A program made the position numbers and the translations under genes. DNA of 64,000 nucleotides from Locusta migratoria (Eukaryota > Arthropoda > Insecta > Orthoptera > Acrididae), in the NCBI GenBank assembly GCA_026315105.1, contig CM048745.1:283631747-283695746 (forward strand), written 5' to 3'. Below the pieces are notes generated by a model. It did not search any database. It was given only the letters and a program-made list of their open reading frames with translations, and was not told the origin of the DNA. Positions within the stretch are counted from its first letter, which is position 1. Each line of letters opens with the position of its first letter. Below are positions 27,742 to 35,270 of this stretch, one piece after another.

Positions 27742-30415
27742 GACCACTATAATTCCAACACATGTACCAGAACAGAAACTATTTTACCTAGTACATGATC
27801 GATTATATAACTTAAAACCTTCCTGCTATGTAGGCCTACCAGTTAATGTGAGGCCTGTGAAATGAATAAGAGGATAGACCCAGAGAGACTTTACAAAGCA
27901 TAAAACTAAGACAATGTACCATTTCTCTGCATGTTGGCATCTTGTTAGTCTTGCAGATCCATGCAGTTGTGGAAACAATTGGAGGGCCATGGTGGGCAGT
28001 AAGCTACAGTTAGGAAGCCAGTTAGCCACCCATGGCATTTCTCATGCCAGTCACTCTGCCAAGGTAAAGTAGCTGTGACACATTCTGAAATTATACACTA
28101 ACCCCAGACACATGGCTTTTTATTCCAGTGAGTGGATCCATTAGTCTGTTGATATCTGCCCCACATAATAACTGCTCAGAAGTTAATATAGGTGAAAATT
28201 GCCCTCTATAGAAGCCGTTGACAAGATTAACATGTGAAACTTTCTGCTAGATTAAAATTGTGTGCCAGAACCGGGACTCGAACCGGGAACCTTTGCCTTT
28301 AGCAGGCAAGTGCTCTATCACTGAGCTATCCTGACACGACTCATTGTGCTGCCCCACAACTTCAGTTCTGCCAGTACCTCGCCACCTACTTTCAAACTTC
28401 TACGAAATGTGCAAGACTAGCACTCATGGAAGAAAGGATATGGTGGAGACATGGCTCTGCCACAGCCTAAGGGATGTTTCCATAATGAAACTTTCACTGT
28501 GCAGTGGAGTGTGCACTGATATGAAACTTCCTGGCAGATTAAAATTTTGTGCGGGAACCAGGACTCGATCATGGGACCTTTGCCTTTCGCAGGCAAGCAC
28601 TCTACCACTGAGCTATCCCGACATGACTCACGGTGCCGCCCCACAACTTTATATCAGTGCACACTCTGCTGCAGAGTGAAAATTTCATTTTGGAAACATC
28701 CCTTAGGCTGTCTCCACCATATCCTTTCTTACAGGAGTGCTAGTCTCGCAAATTTCCCAGGAGAACTTCTGTGAAGTTTGAAAAGTAGGAGGCGAGGTAC
28801 TGGCAGAATTGAAGTTGTGGGACAGCACCGTGATTTGTTGAAGTAAGCCACATCATGCAGTGTTGGGTGCTCTGGGACAGGATGGTCCAGCTGTCTCTTT
28901 CCCACACTATGACGATGGTCATTCATCTGCACAGACAGCTTGTTGCTGTTCATACCCACATAGAAAGCTGCACAGTGTTTGCAGCTCAGTTTGTATATGA
29001 CATGACTGGTATCGCAGGATGCCCCTGTGACGAGACTGGAATAGGTGGTGGTGGTGGTGGTATGATGGATAAGACAGGCTTTTCATCTAGGTGTATTGCA
29101 GAGATATGAGCCATGGGTAAGGGGTTGGGAGCAGGGAAGGAGTAGGGATGTACAAGGATATTATGTATCACATTTACAGCTTAAAGTTTTGACCATAGCC
29201 TTCATCAGTAAAAGAAACACACGACCACCATCTATGTCCACTCAAATGCTGCATGCACCTTGACACTTGAGAGGGGAGGTGAGTGGAGGAGGAAGAATGT
29301 CAGTTGGAGGGGGGGGGGGGAGTTCCACATTGCATGATGGACTGTAATGGCCTTTTTAATCATTTTTCTCTTTCTGATGAAGGCCTTGGGCAAAAATTTA
29401 AGTAGTGTCAATGTGATTGTCTATTTTATGTGGCCGTCAGCAGCTCAGTGAAGTCTTTACGGCGAGTTATCTATGCTCCATTATTGAATTTTCCACTGTA
29501 CTACACTACTAAAATATTTCTTCTATTGTTTATAGACTCACTGTCGTTTGCTAACTATGATAGGTTGGCTGTGACAAAGATGCTGTCAGCATCAACTGAG
29601 ACAGTTCGACTTGCATGGAAACAGCGGTTCTTGACATGCCACACCCTTGATTTTTAGAAAGTAAACAGACACAATCTGCAACCTTCTTTTAATTATTCTC
29701 ATTGATTGTTCCCTTTTTACTGTACATTAGATCTGTGGCAGCTGGGAGTTATATGCATGGCCTCAGGCTAGCATAAATGTGTCGGTACATGTGTGTGTCA
29801 ACTAACATGGGAATGTGCTGTTACACAACCTTTTAAGATTCTTTACATATTTATTTTGTTTTAGGTCCCATTTAAATAATTTTGTGATCTTTATCCATAT
29901 TTGCCTCATCATGGCTCTAAGTCCTTGCTCTTTTGCACCCTCACCACCATATCAGCCTCAATTATTCAGATTGGCTTCATCATTATCATCATATCATCAC
30001 AGATAAAGATAATTAGCCTCCCCCCACTTAGAAATATATACTCGCTTTTTTAACTAGTCTAAAGTGCAGTGTAGAAATATATTTTCTAGCAAAGTGTACC
30101 AATACCTAACAAAAAAGTTATTTTTCATATGAGTAAAAAGGATCTCTTTCAAAGTAAATGAAAAACTAAGGATATTTGTACTTCATATGTTATTTCCTGC
30201 TAGAAAGTTGCAAACAGTAGTATTAAAGCATTACAGATAGTATTTACAATTTTTAAATTGTATTATGCCATACCATTTTTCATATATTATTATTTTATTC
30301 ATAGGAACGCCAGCCTACACTCATCGTAGAACTGGAAACAATAAATGATGGAAAACTAGCGTATCAAAAATTATTAGATACTGGTATTTTGAAAAGAACT
30401 GACAGCAATTCATAA
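1194..30415 (+). CDS. Tudor-domain protein gene, 3' part (six exons, 352 codons in window)
   Basis: Six exons join in frame: 1194-1619, 5384-5530, 5701-5791, 11093-11219, 12873-13029 and 30305-30415 (stop TAA). Exon sizes 426+147+91+127+157+111 give 1059 nt. The first about 25 residues (LVGPRNLNIADFMVQ) resemble the end of an SN-like fold that follows a Tudor core. An acidic linker rich in D and E follows. The rest is a full extended-Tudor unit with the hallmark GRWYRA, then VDYGNIE, then a C-terminal SN-like stretch (TLIVELETINDGKLAY). In the family, extended-Tudor domains bind symmetrically dimethylated arginines on Piwi proteins or other partners, usually in germline granules; that role here is inference. 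The gene starts left of the window, so no start codon is called. Introns 1, 3, 4 and 5 carry transposons. Paralogue (TDRD1-, TDRD7-, RNF17- or Tudor-like) cannot be decided from this part. Confidence 0.85.
2791..2992 (+). mobile_element. tRNA-derived SINE with 10-bp target duplication
   Basis: It has an A-box-like tggccaagaggactgagg and a B-box-like gggtttcgaatccccc, then the tail phrase gggactgatgacc. It is flanked by the direct repeat CCCCTTTTAC at 2781-2790 and 2993-3002. It lies in intron 1 and belongs to the same broad type as the SINE at 26951-27155. Confidence 0.8.
3003..4450. other. Intron 1 sequence without recognised feature
   Basis: I see no repeat shared with the rest of the window, no RNA gene and no convincing coding sequence. 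The same holds for 1700-2780 apart from the weak exon candidate near 1889. Confidence 0.5.
4455..4820. mobile_element. Foldback (inverted-repeat) element in intron 1
   Basis: About 125-bp arms are inverted copies: 4463-4590 (…taatatattattttatttatttattcac…) and about 4680-4818 (…taaataaataaataaaataatatatta…). Both carry the phrases gatatctt and ccaaagacac or its partner. The spacer is about 90 bp. No coding capacity. Family unknown. Confidence 0.7.
5384..5530 (+). CDS. Tudor gene exon B
   Basis: The acceptor is TTTTTCTTTTGCAG ending at 5383 and the donor is CAA|GTAAGT at 5531. It is 49 codons, phase 0 to phase 0. It begins the N-terminal half of the last extended-Tudor unit (YIPLKVPDCNQMIVDVIAML…). 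Confidence 0.8.
5701..5791 (+). CDS. Tudor gene exon C
   Basis: The acceptor is TTTTGTTTCAG ending at 5700 and the donor is G|GTATAT at 5792. It is 91 nt and ends in phase 1, which matches the start of exon D. It encodes the segment leading into the Tudor core (DVHSREDYVKIDDEIQLYG…). Intron 2 is only 170 bp and has no repeat. Confidence 0.8.
5900..8080. other. Intron 3 AT-rich stretch
   Basis: AT-rich sequence with no coding signal. It includes a tRNA-like remnant (6719-6795) and a poly-G run at about 7435-7451. No transposon family was recognised. Confidence 0.5.
6719..6795 (-). repeat. tRNA-like remnant
   Basis: On the minus strand the text reads tagctcggtcagttagtgc (D-arm-like) followed by ggttcgattccc (T-arm or B box) and ends near cactgccccc. 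The expected 5' acceptor strand is absent, so this is a pseudo-tRNA or decayed SINE head. Confidence 0.5.
8647..9003 (-). pseudogene. Reverse transcriptase fragment of the CR1-like LINE
   Basis: The fragment carries GIPQGSVIGPLLFLIYINDL (RT motif B) and FADDT (motif C, the two catalytic Asp intact), then KCEVIHIRMK. Its upstream half is separated by the insertion at 9018-9663. The KAFDTVPH motif A half is at 9736-10008. Confidence 0.8.
9018..9663. mobile_element. Compound tRNA-like repeat insertion with 13-bp target duplication
   Basis: Three tRNA-like segments occur in alternating orientation: minus at about 9045-9118, plus at about 9220-9293, plus at about 9520-9594. Each has a B-box phrase ggttcgagtcccggttccgg and is joined to the common flanks tctgccaggaagtttcat and cgcacactccgctgcagagtg. 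The direct repeat ACCTCTGTTTTAA (9005-9017 and 9664-9676) flanks the whole block, so it entered the LINE as one unit. Confidence 0.8.
11093..11219 (+). CDS. Tudor gene exon D (Tudor core; GC donor)
   Basis: The acceptor is TTATAG ending at 11092. The exon carries the Tudor core: PCCAEYNDGRWYRA, then VQIQYVDYGNIE, including the WY and YVDYGN residues that form the aromatic methylarginine cage in the family. It is 127 nt. No usable GT lies at the end of the homology. The best donor is AG|GCAAGT at 11220, which is a consensus GC-AG site. Joining to 12873 restores the frame (…KDR|VHEMRL…). A MITE starts 34 nt after the donor. Confidence 0.85.
11253..12339 (+). mobile_element. pogo/Tigger-like MITE, copy 1 (intron 4)
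   Basis: It begins CAGTAAAACCTCATTTTTAC and ends with the inverted form …ggttgtactg. It is flanked by TA on both sides (11251-11252 and 12340-12341). It matches copies at 25475-26924 (inverted) and 35271-36395. No transposase frame is present. The TIR start CAGTA(A/G)AACCTCGTTTTTACG and the TA duplication fit Tc1/mariner-pogo-type elements; the family assignment is inference. Confidence 0.8.
12873..13029 (+). CDS. Tudor gene exon E
   Basis: The acceptor is a poly-T tract then CTCTTCCAG ending at 12872. The donor is AAG|GTAATG at 13030. It is 157 nt and ends in phase 0. It continues the domain (MRLDWLQVPIQVLRCQLWNL), a segment that follows the Tudor core in extended-Tudor proteins. Confidence 0.85.
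13030..13815. other. Start of intron 5, no recognised feature
   Basis: AT-rich intron sequence. I see no shared repeat or coding signal up to the tRNA-like hairpin at about 13840. Confidence 0.5.
13840..14012. repeat. tRNA-like repeat, hairpin copy
   Basis: The phrase aaacttcctggcagattaaa plus a minus-strand B box meets its inverted copy head-on at about 13958-13960 (…gggacc|aggttcgag…). The two arms are truncated inside the tRNA-like part, giving a near-perfect hairpin of about 55-nt arms. The left arm continues into the common flank with cactctgcagcagagtgtg. Confidence 0.75.
14820..16150 (-). mobile_element. Decayed Penelope-like element fragment
   Basis: Minus-strand translations match the PLE at 19291-20739: HPFHIKKSLPYSL…, SAPLITQCYPGLKQLN, PPNLHNILVHPYATPKSS, the zinc-binding YPCGRPRCKTC (15548-16219) and a GIY-YIG remnant MGMTTNQPFIRMNGHRQTV (15303-15494). 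The 3' side has a (AC)n tract at 15141-15182 and a decayed hammerhead-like motif near 14894-14917. Frameshifts separate the pieces; the RT palm is absent. Confidence 0.8.
15141..15182. repeat. (AC)n microsatellite
   Basis: Dinucleotide run inside the 3' part of the PLE fragment. Confidence 0.9.
16246..16375. repeat. (CCCTT)n pentanucleotide satellite
   Basis: About 24 units of tccct/tccca, nearly perfect. Open frames across it are artefacts of the five-base period. Confidence 0.95.
16380..17270. other. Intron 5 sequence without recognised feature
   Basis: No shared repeat, RNA gene or coding signal is recognised here. Confidence 0.45.
17280..18056 (-). mobile_element. CR1-like LINE 3' fragment
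   Basis: Minus-strand frame 17529-17711 (NDLHNSRFNLALAQKGVNCAATKVFGHLP) resembles the LINE C-terminus at 45797-46021 (SNLHLHHTTLTLVQNGVQYSAASIFNKLP). The downstream text (ccttcgtaatgatgtggaac…) looks like a 3' UTR with T-rich runs at 17384-17441. It is a 5'-truncated remnant. Confidence 0.65.
18950..18963. repeat. Short (CA)n tract in left PLE arm
   Basis: It lies directly outside the minus-strand hammerhead-like motif at 18970-18996. Its mirror (TG)n is at 21166-21185. Confidence 0.85.
19291..20739 (-). CDS. Penelope-like reverse transcriptase with GIY-YIG endonuclease, N-terminally truncated
   Basis: The 482-residue open frame has no internal stop. RT motifs: TIDATSLYTN (motif A, Asp28), LKGTAMGTRMAPSYANLFM (motif B, about 86-104) and RFIDDIFMIW (motif C, Asp127-Asp128). 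A Cys-rich zinc-binding stretch YPCNRPRCKTCPMH (about 346-358) precedes the GIY-YIG part, FYVGMTSNKLSIRMNGHRQTV (398 on). This domain order is that of Penelope-like retroelements. The usual N-terminal part, including RT fingers, is missing: just upstream of the first Met the sequence switches at 20756 into the inverted copy of the 3' end. The catalytic residues of the remaining part look intact. Confidence 0.9.
   Translation of the reverse strand: MCSLPSFIKDTNHLPSLLPPETILVTIDATSLYTNMPHTQGLAAMEYFLSRRPPTSLPKTSFLNTLASFILTHNFFTFEGQTYQQLKGTAMGTRMAPSYANLFMGRLEEAFLDTQACQPKVWYRFIDDIFMIWTHSEEELQNFLFNLNSFGPIKFTWSYSKSHATFLDVDLHLSNGQLHTSVHIKPTNKQQYLHYDSCHPFHIKRSLPYSLGLRGKRVCSSPEALNQYSNNLLTAFTSRGYPPNLVEKQIARATTSSPQIQNLQQKNPRSAPLVTGYFPGLERTLNVALQQGYDFLKSCPEMRSVLHDILPTPPRVSFRRPPNLRNLLVHPYEIPKPPSLPSGSYPCNRPRCKTCPMHPSTTTYSSPVTRKVYTIKGRATCDSTHVIYQLTCLHCEAFYVGMTSNKLSIRMNGHRQTVFVGNEDHPVAKHALVHGQHILAQCYTVRVIWILPTDTNPSELRRWELALQHILSSRCPPGLNLR
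22684..23255 (-). pseudogene. AP-like endonuclease remnant of the LINE
   Basis: Minus-strand pieces read IKILAANLQNIRNKV, LGTESWLHHEV (metal-binding Glu region), GGVFIAVDKDIV and then VRGDFNLSSY (the GDFN motif). These are the usual motifs of the exonuclease/endonuclease/phosphatase fold in CR1-type ORF2. A frameshift near 22860-22900 splits it. Confidence 0.75.
23267..23700 (-). pseudogene. ORF1 SGNH/GDSL-esterase-like remnant
   Basis: Minus-strand pieces read VIPHVGTNDACHLGSEDIL (the GxND block of SGNH hydrolases), LSICSIVPRVDQ, LNQRLRRLCDSHGCRFLDM and RLDRSGVHYTKEAATRVAEYL (the DxxH-like end block). ORF1 esterase domains are known in CR1-type LINEs. One frame change near 23510 breaks it. 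A poly-C run at 23699-23722 appears as a run of Gly codons. Confidence 0.65.
23955..25472 (-). mobile_element. Second CR1-like LINE fragment
   Basis: Minus-strand frames: 24718-25155 with SPEIKKIINSLKSKSSHGID (RT start), and 23795-24367 with VHKWFKSYLTERVQ, NGVPQGSLLSPLLFLIHINDL and FPDDTS. The catalytic YADD-type motif has changed to FPDD. The left edge abuts the 5' region of the neighbouring LINE at about 23955. The right edge is cut by the MITE at 25475. The RT pieces are separated by stops. Confidence 0.75.
25475..26924 (-). mobile_element. pogo/Tigger-like MITE, copy 2, with internal minisatellite
   Basis: Ends CAGTAGAACCTCGTTTTTAC and …gttttactg, flanked by TA (25473-25474 and 26925-26926). 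It is inverted relative to copies 1 and 3 and longer (1450 bp against 1087 and 1125 bp), because an internal unit of about 83-85 bp is repeated. Confidence 0.85.
25705..26045. repeat. Minisatellite of about 84 bp x 4 inside the MITE
   Basis: The unit contains ttttaagcgccaggcagaac, then taattttatgg, then tttttgacgtaatttcattc and attataatcgaggacgccgc. Four imperfect copies follow one another here. The other two MITE copies carry a single unit. Confidence 0.85.
26951..27155 (+). mobile_element. tRNA-derived SINE with 12-bp target duplication
   Basis: The head has a leucine-type A box (gtagccaagcggtctaaggcg) and a B box (ggttcgagtcctcc), followed by the tail with ggactgatgaccacgcag. The direct repeat TTAAGTGTTCAA lies at 26939-26950 and 27156-27167. 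It sits 26 bp from the MITE end. Confidence 0.9.
27170..28230. other. Intron 5 sequence with one (CA)n tract
   Basis: A CA run at 27690-27737 is the only feature. The frame 27180-27371 has no domain match that I can recognise, and I do not call it an exon. Confidence 0.5.
28235..28835. repeat. tRNA-like repeat cluster (two direct units, one inverted)
   Basis: Minus-strand tRNA-like segments at about 28258-28335 and 28547-28625 each follow tctgctagatt or tcctggcagattaaaa. An inverted flank copy follows at about 28650-28830 (…tgcagagtgaaaatttcattttggaaacatccc…). Unit spacing is about 290 bp. No clear target duplication. Confidence 0.75.
28836..29400 (-). mobile_element. Penelope-like element fragment
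   Basis: Minus-strand GIY-YIG remnant MGMNSNKLSVQMNDHRHSV (28903-28959 region) and HNILVHPYSFPAPNPLP (about 29115-29165) match the PLE ORF at 19291-20739. Downstream are decayed hammerhead-like phrases (minus at about 29185-29210, plus at 29374-29396) in inverted orientation. Many stops. Confidence 0.7.
29401..30300. other. End of intron 5, no recognised feature
   Basis: AT-rich, with no shared repeat apart from the PLE edge. It leads into the acceptor of exon F. Confidence 0.5.
30305..30415 (+). CDS. Tudor gene last coding exon F
   Basis: The acceptor is TTATTCATAG ending at 30304, after a 17.3-kb intron. There are 36 codons and TAA. It encodes the last SN-like strand and helix (TLIVELETINDGKLAYQKLL). 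The phase matches exon E, and the join LIK|ERQPTLIVEL reads through a typical SN-like turn, so no exon seems to be missing between them. Confidence 0.8.
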   Translation, partial: ERQPTLIVELETINDGKLAYQKLLDTGILKRTDSNS

Positions 30416-30760
30416 CAATTCTAATGTTAACTTTGGAAAGAAGACTGACTTTAGATGTACAACATAACTTTGATATGTTTGGTAATGATGTCAATGTTCA
30501 TCTTTGTTATGTAAAGAATATGTATTCCTTTTGTCTTATTTATTTCAAACTGTGCAGTTATCACGAAGATTTGAATCTTCTGTTGTTGTATTTTTAAGAA
30601 TGTTTCTTTGTTTATTATTTGTCTTTCCTGTTTGAAAACAATATTTTTATGTTTAAGTGACATTCCAGTTTCTTATTCATCTAATATTATTTCATCAGTT
30701 TATTGTGTCTTTTGTGTGTTGTTTTGTGATATAGAAATAAATGTTTTGAAGTGTTATGTG
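30416..30760 (+). promoter_or_regulatory. 3' UTR and poly(A) signal of the Tudor gene
   Basis: The sequence after the stop is AT-rich and repeat-free. An AATAAA hexamer lies at 30736-30741, followed within 15-30 nt by the GT-rich stretch gtgttatgtgttg, a normal layout for cleavage and polyadenylation. Transcript end near 30755 is inference. Confidence 0.65.
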
Positions 30761-30769
30761 TTGTAATTT

Positions 30770-32200
30770 ATTTGACACATGTAATGAAGTTTGAACATCA
30801 ATACACCACAAGCCACTTCACACTGTATGGCAGAGTGTTTTGTGCCATTAACTGATCTTCCATTCCAGTTGCAAATGGTTCATGGGAAAAATAAATTTAA
30901 GTTGCTTCTGCAATATGAGAGGTTGCTGAAAACTTACTGTCTTTGCGTAGAGAGATTAAAGTTATTATTTTGAAATTGTCCTTTGTTAAATCATCCCGTG
31001 TGTGACATTGCATTGTATTAATATGTTCGAAAATGCGACATACGAAATTGCAATTCTTTAGGGGCCCATATCTTGGACGCTATTGATCAGGAATTAGTTT
31101 TGTAAAGTTCTGGATAGCACTTGACGTAGTTATCATTTGTATATGTATCAGAACAACTAGCATACTGTAGCAATGCTGCAGTACAGGGATGAAATTTAAA
31201 ATATTACCCACTTTCTGCTGTCCAACAAATTGAGAAAATCAGTTGGTTTTTGCACATTATGTGTAGAGTGAACATTATATGACTTATAAAAACACTCTTC
31301 GTTCACGGGCAATTATGACGAAAACTGTGAGGAACCATGAGTTTTAGGGGTACGAAAACTCATATTGTGAGGATATCCAATTCTAGTCATTAATAATTGT
31401 TGAAATTATTACCATGTGTTCTTAAGATAATATTGCAAACTACTTTTTTAATTTCTTTAAACATCACCAAATTCCAGAGGTTCAAGATTACCATATTTAT
31501 GCAAATAATAGAAAAAATAGGTTTTTGGCTGTTTTTTCACCCTGTACCACAAAATATATAACTAGCTAGCTGCAGCAAATGGCTCAAATATTAACAATAT
31601 ATTCTGTAGACATTTATCTCGGGACACCATTTTCTCATGTTTGGATACCAAAAAGTGGAAGTTGCCTAAGACACATGTTTCCAGCCACAGTGAAATTTAA
31701 CATCTCATTTTGAAACATGTAATGGGTAAAAAAAAAAAAAAATTAAGAAAACATAAAAACTTAGAAAAAGAATCTTACTGTCTGATATTTTTGCTTGTAC
31801 AAGTGTTGATTTTATTTTTGTTATTCTTTACAGTTACAGTGCAGCATCAAATTATGTAAAGTAAGGCAATTTATTTTTAATAGTTTGCAGAGGTCAACAC
31901 ACTTTTTGTAAACTCTTGGTATGCATGATTTTAGTTCTTAAATACAAGCATATGAAATTCAAAGGAGATATCAAAGTTTAATTTAAAATTGAGAACACAA
32001 CAATATCGTATTGCATTCTCGAGATATTGGTGTTATATGGTCTGGGTGCACACACACAGTTTATGCACTATTGCCCAAGCAGACTAGGCCACTGTTGGGT
32101 AATAGTAATCACTCTATTTCAATTTAGACAGTTTACAGTCTGATATCATCTCTCAACAAATGACAATTTATTTTTGTTATTCACCGTACCCTATCTGTAA
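30770..32200. other. Downstream flank of the Tudor gene
   Basis: AT-rich sequence with no coding signal or recognised repeat before the gypsy fragment begins near 32205. Confidence 0.5.
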
Positions 32201-32205
32201 ATGTT

Positions 32206-33228
32206 TTGAAGCATATTGCCGCGAGAGGCAAAGCATTCACCGTTGTGACAGACCACCATTCTTTGTGTTGGCTGACTAGCTTGAAGGATCCATCAGGTCA
32301 ACTAGCAAGATGGGCACTAAGACTCCAAGAGTACGATGTCACAGTGGTATTCAAGAACGGGCGCAAACACAAGGATGCTGACTGCCTTTCGATGAATCCA
32401 TTAGTGGAACACAACAGCATTAATGAAATTTCAGCTCTCACTGAATTATATGACGTTACAGCTGAACAGAGGGAAGATCCAACACTATTAAAAATGATAG
32501 AGGCCTTGGAGAAAGGAGAACCGACCAATGGAGAGTTCCAAGTTATAAACGGAACATTGTACAAGAGCAACTACGATCCACTGGGCCCCAAATGGCTACT
32601 TGTTCCAGCTCATCTCCAGCCAGCTATTCTCAAATATTTCCATGAAGCTCCAAAGATCGCAAAATTCCTTGTAGAAGACATTATTTTGAAGCATGGAGCA
32701 CCACGTGTCATGATATCTGATCGTGGAAAAGTTTTCCAGTCAAAACTAGTATCAGAGGTAATGTCACGGTGCAACATTGTCCACAGAATGACAACTGCAT
32801 ACCATCCTCAGACAAATGGTCTCACGGAACATTTTAACAAAACGTTAGCCGACATGCTGTTGATGTACGTCGATGTTGAGCAGAAGGATTGGGATACAAT
32901 TCTGCCAGTCGTGACATTTGCTTACAATACCGCAAGACAAGACACCACAGGCTTCACTCCATTTTTCCTGCTTCATGGCCGTGAAGCTGAGACGACAATG
33001 GATACACTGTTCCCGTTCCAACCGGACGACACTCAGGATGACTATGTTAAACAGCTCATCACCAGGGTCGAAGAAGCAAGAAAGCTGGCTCGCATACGGA
33101 CACTGGACGCCCAGAGAAGGACCGTCAGCAGTATAATGACAAGCACTGACCTGTTGTGTACAGCCCAGGAGATGTGGTATGGATTTTTACCCCTGTACGG
33201 TAGGTTGGACTGTCAGAAAAGTTATTGA
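32206..33228 (+). pseudogene. gypsy RNase H end plus integrase lacking its first catalytic Asp
   Basis: RNase H text VVTDHHSLCWLTSLKDP opens the frame; RWALRLQEYDVTV and HKDADCLSMNPL follow. The integrase part then jumps from PAILKYFHEAP straight to KIAKFLVEDIILKHGAP. The HHCC zinc domain and the segment with the first catalytic Asp, about 130-150 residues in gypsy integrases, are missing. The second Asp (VMISDRGKVF) and the later Glu region (PQTNGLTEHFNKTLADML) remain. An enzyme made from this would not be active. Confidence 0.85.
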
Positions 33229-33620
33229 AGCGATACTTTGGTCTGTATCGTGTCATACGCCGCCTGTCAGATGTCACATACGAAGTTGAGGATTATGAGC
33301 CGTCGTCGAAATGTCAAAAACGAAGAGACATTGTTCACGTCCTTCGCATGAAGCCTTACTACGATCCTGAAGAGCAGGTAGACGACAATGGCTTCTTGTT
33401 TAAGGACTTTAAGGATGGTAATGTTCCTGATGAGGCCACGACAGGAATGTCTGTCGTCGATAATCGCGGAGAAGGGAAGGATTCTCTTGAACTGTCATAC
33501 AGAGGACCCATGACACGGTCAAGATCCAGGACATTGCAGCTGGCTCCACAGGGATCATAACAGCGGGTCGCTGTTTCTCCAGGAGACGAAGCAATGCCGC
33601 AAGAGACCACGAACACCAAC

Positions 33621-33940
33621 TGCCGGCGTGGCGCAGGGGATAGCATCACGGACTATGGAGCAGAAGGTCGCCGGTTCAATCCCGCCCACAGCAAAAATTT
33701 ATTTCTTTGTAATTGATAATTCCAAAAGTTTCTACATCTTTCTTATGTTCACTTGTAAATTCTACTTGTTTATTATGTTAACTGTTCTTCAAATTTCTGG
33801 TAAATTCTGTCTGTGTATAAATAGCAGAGCACTCTGCCTGAGAGGCAGTCAGTGCTGCGTGTATGTTGAGTTCGTAATAAACGTGCTTTCAGTATAAGTG
33901 CTGCCTTCGAAGTCAAGCCCACTTCCATTGCAACGTGACA
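33621..33940 (+). repeat. gypsy 3' LTR, with tRNA-like 5' end
   Basis: Bounded by TGCCGGCG… and …CAACGTGACA, about 320 bp, edges chosen by comparison with 52700-53028. A tRNA-like segment (33621-33692) with gtcgccggttcaatcccgcc opens it. TATAAATAG at 33817 is the likely TATA box. AATAAA in gttcgtaataaacg (near 33875) is the likely poly(A) signal. Confidence 0.75.
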
Positions 33941-34099
33941 ATATAAAGGAAATGCCAATTCTTTACTACAGAACAGTCTGCTGTAGATAGGGAGAGAAGG
34001 ACACCAGCTTAAAAATGCTCCTGTCAAAGTAATAAAAGATTTAAACGGAAAATGGGAAAACAGCTGCCTCATTCATCATTCCACTATCCTCAGCAAAAA

Positions 34100-34600
34100 T
34101 TTTAGCGTGCAAACATATTCACACTTTTTTGTGCTGAAAAAAGTGGCGGTAGATGATGTGACACTTTGCCAGTGGGCGAGAGAGCACACAGTTATAGTGG
34201 GAGAAAGAGCACACAGTTATAGTGGGAGAAAGAGCGTACCAGTTCAAAAGCTACATCGATGGAGGTAGTAGCAGCGGAATGAGACAGAGAGAGATGAGTG
34301 ATGACCATACTTAAGCTTTGGGGGTTTGGAATATCCAGACTGGAAAACGGTAGCAACAAAAATTTTGTATGCGTATTAGTTTCTTGGTCTAGTCGGTTTA
34401 CAAGCCCAACCAATTGATCCACAAGGATATGAATATAGAGGAGACACGGCAGACTGTGAGAAACAAAGGGACAGTGGCAGTTTGAAAGATAAAAGGGAAA
34501 TAGGATTAACAACAGAGAGATAGTGAAAGTGGTGAAGACAGAGTTAAGGAAGATCCAGATGGGGTTGAAGATACTGATAATGGGACAGACAGACAGGAGA
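34100..34600. other. Flank with a short tandem duplication
   Basis: The only structure is a doublet near 34180-34235 (gagcacacagttatagtggg twice). The long minus-strand frame here has no recognisable domain. Confidence 0.4.
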
Positions 34601-34642
34601 AAGTGCCAATGGGACAAAAATGATGCTCTGAGGGGGAGGCAT

Positions 34643-34840
34643 ACGAGGTCGGTCCCATAAGTACCTGACCCAACAAAGAAAACACAATCATTTTGGAAAA
34701 AAATTTATTTATTTTACACACACTCCTTTCAGCTTTATAAACTTTTCCCAGTGATGTTCATCAAGTTCAATACCCTTTTTATAATAAGAACTGTCTTAAT
34801 TCCTCAAAGTAGCCGTTAACTGCTGAAATCAAATTTATTT
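34643..34840 (-). mobile_element. mariner-like transposon remnant (C-terminus and TIR)
   Basis: Minus-strand text reads AVNGYFEELRQF, then after a stop KGIELDEHHWEKFIKLKG, a pattern typical of mariner transposase C-termini. It is followed by a stop and the inverted end (plus strand cgaggtcggtcccataagta at 34644-34663). The N-terminal part and the other TIR are absent. Confidence 0.7.
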
Positions 34841-35270
34841 TATTTTATTTATGTTTTTTAATCTTTGACCATCTGTAACGAAGCACATTGGAATTTATTT
34901 CCAACTTCTTGCATTACGGAACCTCCCAATACCACTGTTGCATAATAATAGATATGAACGTAATTAGTCTATTATCATTCTCTTTTCCAAAACTAGATGA
35001 AGTTATTTTCTGTTATTTGGTGTCGCAGAAGTTTGTTTAATCAGCAAATATTAATTAATCAATTAATTAATGCCATAGACATATTGTTATATTTCAGATA
35101 GTATTTCTGTTAAAACTAATTAAATTCTTTTATCATAATGTTAAAGTAGGTATTACTATGTTTCACAAGTAATGTTAGGAAAGTTTTACCCTAATTAGTT
35201 TCTCTGTAATTACTGTTGATTACAAAAGTATTGTTGATAAACCTATTTTGTTAAATATGTAAAGGAAGTA

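Larger units (their letters stand above)
32206..33940 (+). mobile_element. 5'-truncated Ty3/gypsy element with 3' LTR
   Basis: It starts abruptly in the RNase H region, runs through an internally deleted integrase and ends in an LTR (33621-33940). The protein text is close to the minus-strand gypsy at 42.3-53.0 kb, so both are one family. A frameshift after 33228 puts the end of pol in another frame (33225-33560, YFGLYRVIRRLSDVTYEVEDYEP). Confidence 0.85.

Noticed and set aside
34192..34617. 141-residue minus-strand frame
   Set aside because: Low-complexity hydrophobic text with no family resemblance; next to a short tandem duplication.
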